Assembly: GCA_052034865.1 (NCBI GenBank)
Contig: JBPOIC010000029.1
Span: 12,748-76,747, forward strand
Direction: 5' to 3'
DNA from: JBPOIC01 sp052034865
Lineage (GTDB): Bacteria > UBA10199 > JADFYH01
Length of the DNA: 64,000 nucleotides
Positions 47,801-53,800 of the stretch are shown here, one piece after another; within the stretch, counting starts at the first letter, position 1, and each line of letters starts with the position of its first letter. The position numbers and the translations under genes were made by a program. The notes under the pieces were generated by a model. That model made no database searches. It was given only the letters and a program-made list of their open reading frames with translations, and was not told where the DNA came from.

Positions 47801-50800
47801 TGCAGCTCTTGAAAGAGAAGGAACGCTCTCTCCTGAAGACATCGATTTTTTTATTAGCCTATGCAAACGCCCTGGAAAACCGGTCAATTTCATTCCTGTC
47901 ATCGATGAAGAATTGTCGACGTGGTTTAAGAAAGACACGCTATGGCAATCAGAAGACGTCGATGCGGTGCCAGGCAAGGATGTACAGCGTATCGTTATCC
48001 TTCAAGGACCTGTTGCGGTACGGTTTGCGGGGGCTGAAGAGCCTATTGGCAAGATCATGGGGGATATCAATCGCCATCTCATCGAACAGGTGAAGGCAGA
48101 TGTCTATGGGAACGATGCATCCGCAATCCCTGAGGTGGAATATCTTGGCGGGCCTGAGATTAAAGGCTTTAGACCAGAGGATCTGAAAGGCGCCAAAGTT
48201 AGCAGCAGCAATCAGGGGAAAACTTTTGAAGTTTCGATCGCTGCCGATGCGAAAGAGCTTCCAGGCAATGCCGCCTGGTGGCAGCTTCTTTCGGGAGGGG
48301 ATTTGTCAGCTGCCGAGCCTGCAAAACCTTCCTGGATCAAGGCCCTTCTGACAAACCCACGTGTGGTGCGTCCTGAAGGAAAATTGAAAGTTAAAAACAT
48401 TCTTCCCACTTTGTTGAGACCGAGAGCGGGGAGCACGGTAAAGGTTCTTAAGAATGAGAAAGGTGAGATTGCAGCCGTAGAAGTGCATCATCCGATCAGC
48501 TCTCGCCTGGGATCTGCAGGAAAAGCGACCCCCGCCTTACGGGCTGAGTATCAGGATGGAAAAATTCTGATCACCTTCAATCATCCACGCCCTGAGACTT
48601 CCCGGGGTCCCGCAAAAGTCGTCAAACTGCAGCTCGCGTACGAGTATCATCCGGCAAAAGGTTGGGCTCCAATTCATGAGGCGATGCCCGATTTAAATGC
48701 GCGCGTGAAAAAATTCTACTCCGAGTTATGGTTTGACAGGCCAATGGCAGAAGTCCCCACGCTCGATACCGAATTCAAATCCAGCGTTCGACTGGATCGT
48801 GCCGGCATCACCCGTTTTATCAAAGCGACCGTCGATCCCAAAAATACCAATGAGGTCTATCTTGACCGTGGTCAGGCCAAACTCGAAGCCCCGATGGATA
48901 TGGCCATCGTCGCTGCCTGGGAACCTTTGGTTCAAACTCTTTTCCCAGCTGAGATTAATGCGAATATTTTTAACCTTCTTCATAAGTCCAATCATTTCAA
49001 AGTACTCGATCCTACTCCGTTACAAGAAGGTGATAAGATCGACACCTCGATGCGCATTCAGGCCGTTCAGAATGTGGACGGTGGGAAACTGGTGCGTGTT
49101 AAGGGAACTCTGAGTCGCCAGGGCAAGGCCTGTATGGAGATCGAGAGCGAGTTCTTCATTCGCGGCGAGTTTGCAGATTTTGAAAATACCTTTGTGAAGT
49201 CACAGCAAGGTTTCCTGCTTCCGATTCGTGATGAAGCCGGGAGTGCGGTCCTCCAATCTAAAAAGTGGTTTCAGTTGTATGAAGGGGTTGTCATTCATCC
49301 CAACGATTTGTTGCGTGTCGAGCTGGAGACGATCGATCGTCCTAAAGACAAAAAGAAGATAGCCTCTGCTAAAGCAACGGGGACCGTCTACAGAAACAAT
49401 GAACCCATCGGGAAGATAGATTATCTTGAACAAGATGTTTCAGGAAACTCAGTGGCGGGTTATTTTGCACGTGTGGCAAAGCCGGAACGTGCTCCCGATA
49501 TCGAACTTCCAAAAGATAAAACCTTTAATCTTTTGCCGGAGCCGGATCTTATACAGGTTCCTTTAGGCGAGGACGCCAATCTCAATTATAGTAGGGCTTC
49601 TTTCGATTTAAATCCCATCCATGACAATCCTTTTATTGTCGATCTGGCGGGCCTTCCAACGCCTCCCCGACATGGCATGAACACCTCCGCCAACGGACGA
49701 CGGGTGGTGGAGCAGCACGTCTGCCGCAATCGCACAGGGTTCGTTGAGGAATACAAAGTGGACTTTGAAGGAATGGTTCAAGGGGGCGATCAGCTGTTTA
49801 CGCAGGTGCGTCATGTCGCCATGCGGGGCGGAAAAAAAGTGCTTGAGGTGGTCAGTGTCAATCAGGACGGTGAAACGGTCCTGAAGGCCGCCGCCGTGGT
49901 GGCCCAAGAAGCTGAGTTTAACGCCTTTACCGGTCAGGGAGATGCCTCTCCAATCATTAAAGTTGTACCCGAGTTATACGCAAAATCTGAAGTTGCCAGA
50001 AAAATCTGGGATCGTGCCGATCATCACTTGAATGAAAAGTTTGGATTCTCTCTTTTTGAAATTGCCCAGGGAAATCCAAAAGAACTGACGATCCATTTTG
50101 GTGGAGAGAAAGGTCGCAGGATTCGGGAAAACTACCGGGCTTTAAAAACTCCAGCGATTCAAAAAGATGCCCAAGGCAATGTTGTTTATCATCCTGGCAC
50201 CAAAGAGCCTGTTTACCAAAAAGATGCGGCGGGCAAGGTTTTGTATGTGCCCGTCTTTCCAGACATTCACGAAAACACCGATTCGTATACGTTCAAAGAT
50301 CCAAATGGCTTGAATTTCGCAACCCAGTTCACACAGCCAATTGTTCTCATCCATGAAAAGGCGTTTTTTGAGGATCGACGCGCAAACGGTCGGGCAAATC
50401 CCGAGGCCCTGTTTGCGGGCCATAGCCTGGGAGAATATGGCGCTCTTGCGGCAGTTTTGGGTGAAAACTACGAGCGTTGGCACGATCTGAAAGTGACGAG
50501 TGCCGGAAGTTTGAGTGTTGAAGACATTGCCGAAATTACCTTTATGCGTGGCATCACCATGCAACAGTCCGTGCCGCGGGATGCCCAGGGGCGCTCTCCA
50601 TATGCCCTGGCTGCGATTAAGCCTCACAAGGTGACCAAAGGTTTTACCCAGGATCACCTGACCCAACTCGCCCAGGCCTTCGAAGCCAACGGAGCCAGGC
50701 TTTTGGAAGTGGTCAATTACAATGTTCGCGGAAGGCAATATGTATTGGCAGGGGATCGAGTGTCTCTCGTGGCCTTTAATATCGCCTTGTCCAAAATTGC

Positions 50801-53800
50801 AAAAAATCCCACCGAAGCTTCTCCGGATAAAATTTCTGCCTTGATTGAAGCTTCTCTGAAAGAAGCTAAAGGAGAGGCTTTAAAGTCTGAAGGGGGTTAT
50901 CTCGATGTCACCAAGGTCAACAATGATCACTTCGTGGGTCTGCCAGTCGACGTCCCCTTCCATTCCAAACAGTTGCTCCCAGGAGTCGGTGCATTCCGGG
51001 AAGTTTTAGATCAGCGCTATCCTAAAGAAATGCACGATATTCATAAGCTGGTAGGTCGCTACATTCCCAACCTGGTTGCGAAACCTTTTTCTTTAAAGAA
51101 GGACTTTGTTCAGGAAGTTTACGATCTGACAAAGAGTCCGGTACTTGGTCAGGTATTGAGAGATTGGGATGGAATTTCAAAAAGTCCTGAAAAACTGGGT
51201 CGGGCCTTGTTGATTGAGTTGCTGGCGTACCAATTCGCCTCTCCAGTGAAGTGGGTGGAGACGCAAGAGCATGTTCTGCATGCTGGAGTGGGACGCTTTC
51301 TCGAGTTTGGTCACCAGGCCACCCTCGATACCATGGCCAAGCAAACGATCTCGATGCAGAAAAAGCAGGGCACGCTTGGTCAGGATCAAACTCTCTTCTA
51401 TGGAGCTCAAGCTGAAGCTGCAGACTATCTCATTGCAAAAGACTATCCCAATGCGCGGGATTTCGCCCTGGCTGCGAAAAAAGCGGCAGAAGAAAAAGCA
51501 AACACTCTGGCACAAAGGGACGCCAAGGCAGCTCCACCCGCGGCTCAAAAAAGTGCTCCCCCAAAAGTGGAGGAGCCTCCTGTTCCAGCTGCTGTCGAGC
51601 CGAGCCCCCCTGCCGGTGGTCATTCGAGCGATGCCGTCTTGCAAAGTGACAAAGTTGCAGACGTCTCTTTAAGCGCTTTGGAAACGATCAAGATGTTGGT
51701 GGCCTTAAAGTTTGGGCTTAAACTTTCTGAGGTGTCAGATGAGGACACCATCAAGGAAAAGAGTGGAGGTAAATCAGCCAAGGCAAATGAGTTGGCGGGT
51801 GAGCTCAATAGTGAGCTTGGAAATAGCGATGGAGGTGCTGAAATCCCACTCAATGCATTGGCAAAACAGTACCCAGGCTATACTCGGCCGGGTAATTTTC
51901 TAAATTCACAAATTGGAGCCCTCCTTGGCGGGAATATGCCCAAAGGAGTGGGAATTCTTCAGTTGCGTGAGCATCTGGAAAAAGAGCGCCTGTTAGGGCC
52001 GGGTCGTATGGATGGCGTTTTGCTTCACGCCCTTTCTCTTCCCCCAGCGGCTCGCCTGGCGGACAAGGCGGCGGCATTGAGCTGGCTGGATCAAGTGGTC
52101 GATACCTATGCGACCTCCAAGGGGATTACCATTCCTCGTGCCTCACAGATGCAGAATAAATCCCAGTCTGGAGGAGGGAGTGATCCCAAGCTTCGGGGAG
52201 ATTTTGAGGCTTACCGAGCCAAACAAAACACGCTGATTGAAGAGATGATTAAGGCCTACGCCGAAGTGTTGGATAAAGATCCGCACAAAGCGGAAAAAAT
52301 GGCCCAAATGGAAAAAGACCTGCGTGAGAAGGCAGAGCAGGAAATTCAGGGTTGGGAAAAGGAACACGGTAAAAAATATTTCGAAAAAATCCAGCCGATT
52401 TTCACCTCGAAAAAATTCAGGGAGTATAATTCATCCTGGAATTGGGCCCGTCAGGACGCCATTTCCCTCTATTACGAGCTCGCTACAGGTAAAATTCAAC
52501 TGGAGAACCCCTCTCTCTCCAATCGAACCTATCACCTGGTAAACCGATCGGATGCAAAAGTCCTGGAGGTCGTGGAGTTTTACGCAAAGAAAGCCCGTTC
52601 GGAAAAACACCTCAAGATCGCTCGTTTTTATGTAAACCTGGCAAATGAAGTGAGGGGACATCTTGAAGCTGCTCCTGTTGCCCGGATGATGGAACCCTCC
52701 ACCAAACCCCAAGTGGAAACCTTGCCCGATGGATCAGTCCGCTTTTCTGAAGACCCGCGTCCTGGAGTCACGACCGCAAAAGACTACGTCAATGAAATGC
52801 AAAAAGGCGGTGAGTTTCCCGTAGAAGAAGTTCCAGAAGCCCTCCGGAAGCCAAAAAACCTTCAGAGCTTGATCAGAAAAACAAAAGCCACACTCGACGG
52901 ATTGCAAAAAGTTCAGGATGTCGCTCCAGCTGTTGTCTCGGGAATCAGGCAGACACTGGCTGATTTAACCGCCTGGCTTACCGGAAAGCGGCGATCGCCC
53001 TTTTTGTTTATCCGTACCGAAAGTCCACTCGATACCGCTCAACGGATAGCCGATGATCAGCGTACCGATAAATTCTATCAGGTCATGCAATTAATGGCTA
53101 AAGACGGAGTCAGTATGGAAGGGAAAACAGCCCTGATCACTGGCGCCGGACCTGGCTCTGCGGGGATTGAGGTCGTAAAAAATATGCTCAAGGCAGGTGG
53201 GCGTGTGGTTGTGACCACCTCGAACTATAGTCAAGATCGTACGGATTTCTTCCGCAAGATTTATGAAGATTACGGAGCCAAAGGTGCTGAGCTGGTAGTG
53301 GTGCCATTCAATCAGGCCTCGGTCCAGGACGTAAAAAGTCTCGTGGAATATGTGTATGATCCTAAAAATGGTTTAGGTCTTGATGTCGATTATGTCCTTC
53401 CCTTTGCCGGTATTCCTGAGCAGGGGATGGATATCGGAGGAATAGGAGAGGTGTCTGAAGTTAATCATCGGATTATGCTCACAAATACTGTCCGGCTCCT
53501 GGGAGAAATCAAAAATGCGAAGGCTGCGCGAAAAATTACGACCAAGCCTGCCCATGTCGTCCTTCCCCTGTCTCCAAACCATGGAGTCTTTGGATTTGAT
53601 GGTCTCTATGCCGAATCGAAGCTGGGGCTGGAAGCCATGATGAATAAATGGCGCTCGGAAGGATGGAGCGATTATTTAAGTGTCGCAGGGGCTGTGATCG
53701 GTTGGACGCGTGGCACGAATCTCATGAAAGACAACGATGTTGTTTCGGTGGAGTTCGAAGAGCGCGGATTCCGTACTTTCAATCAGCGTGAAATGGGATG

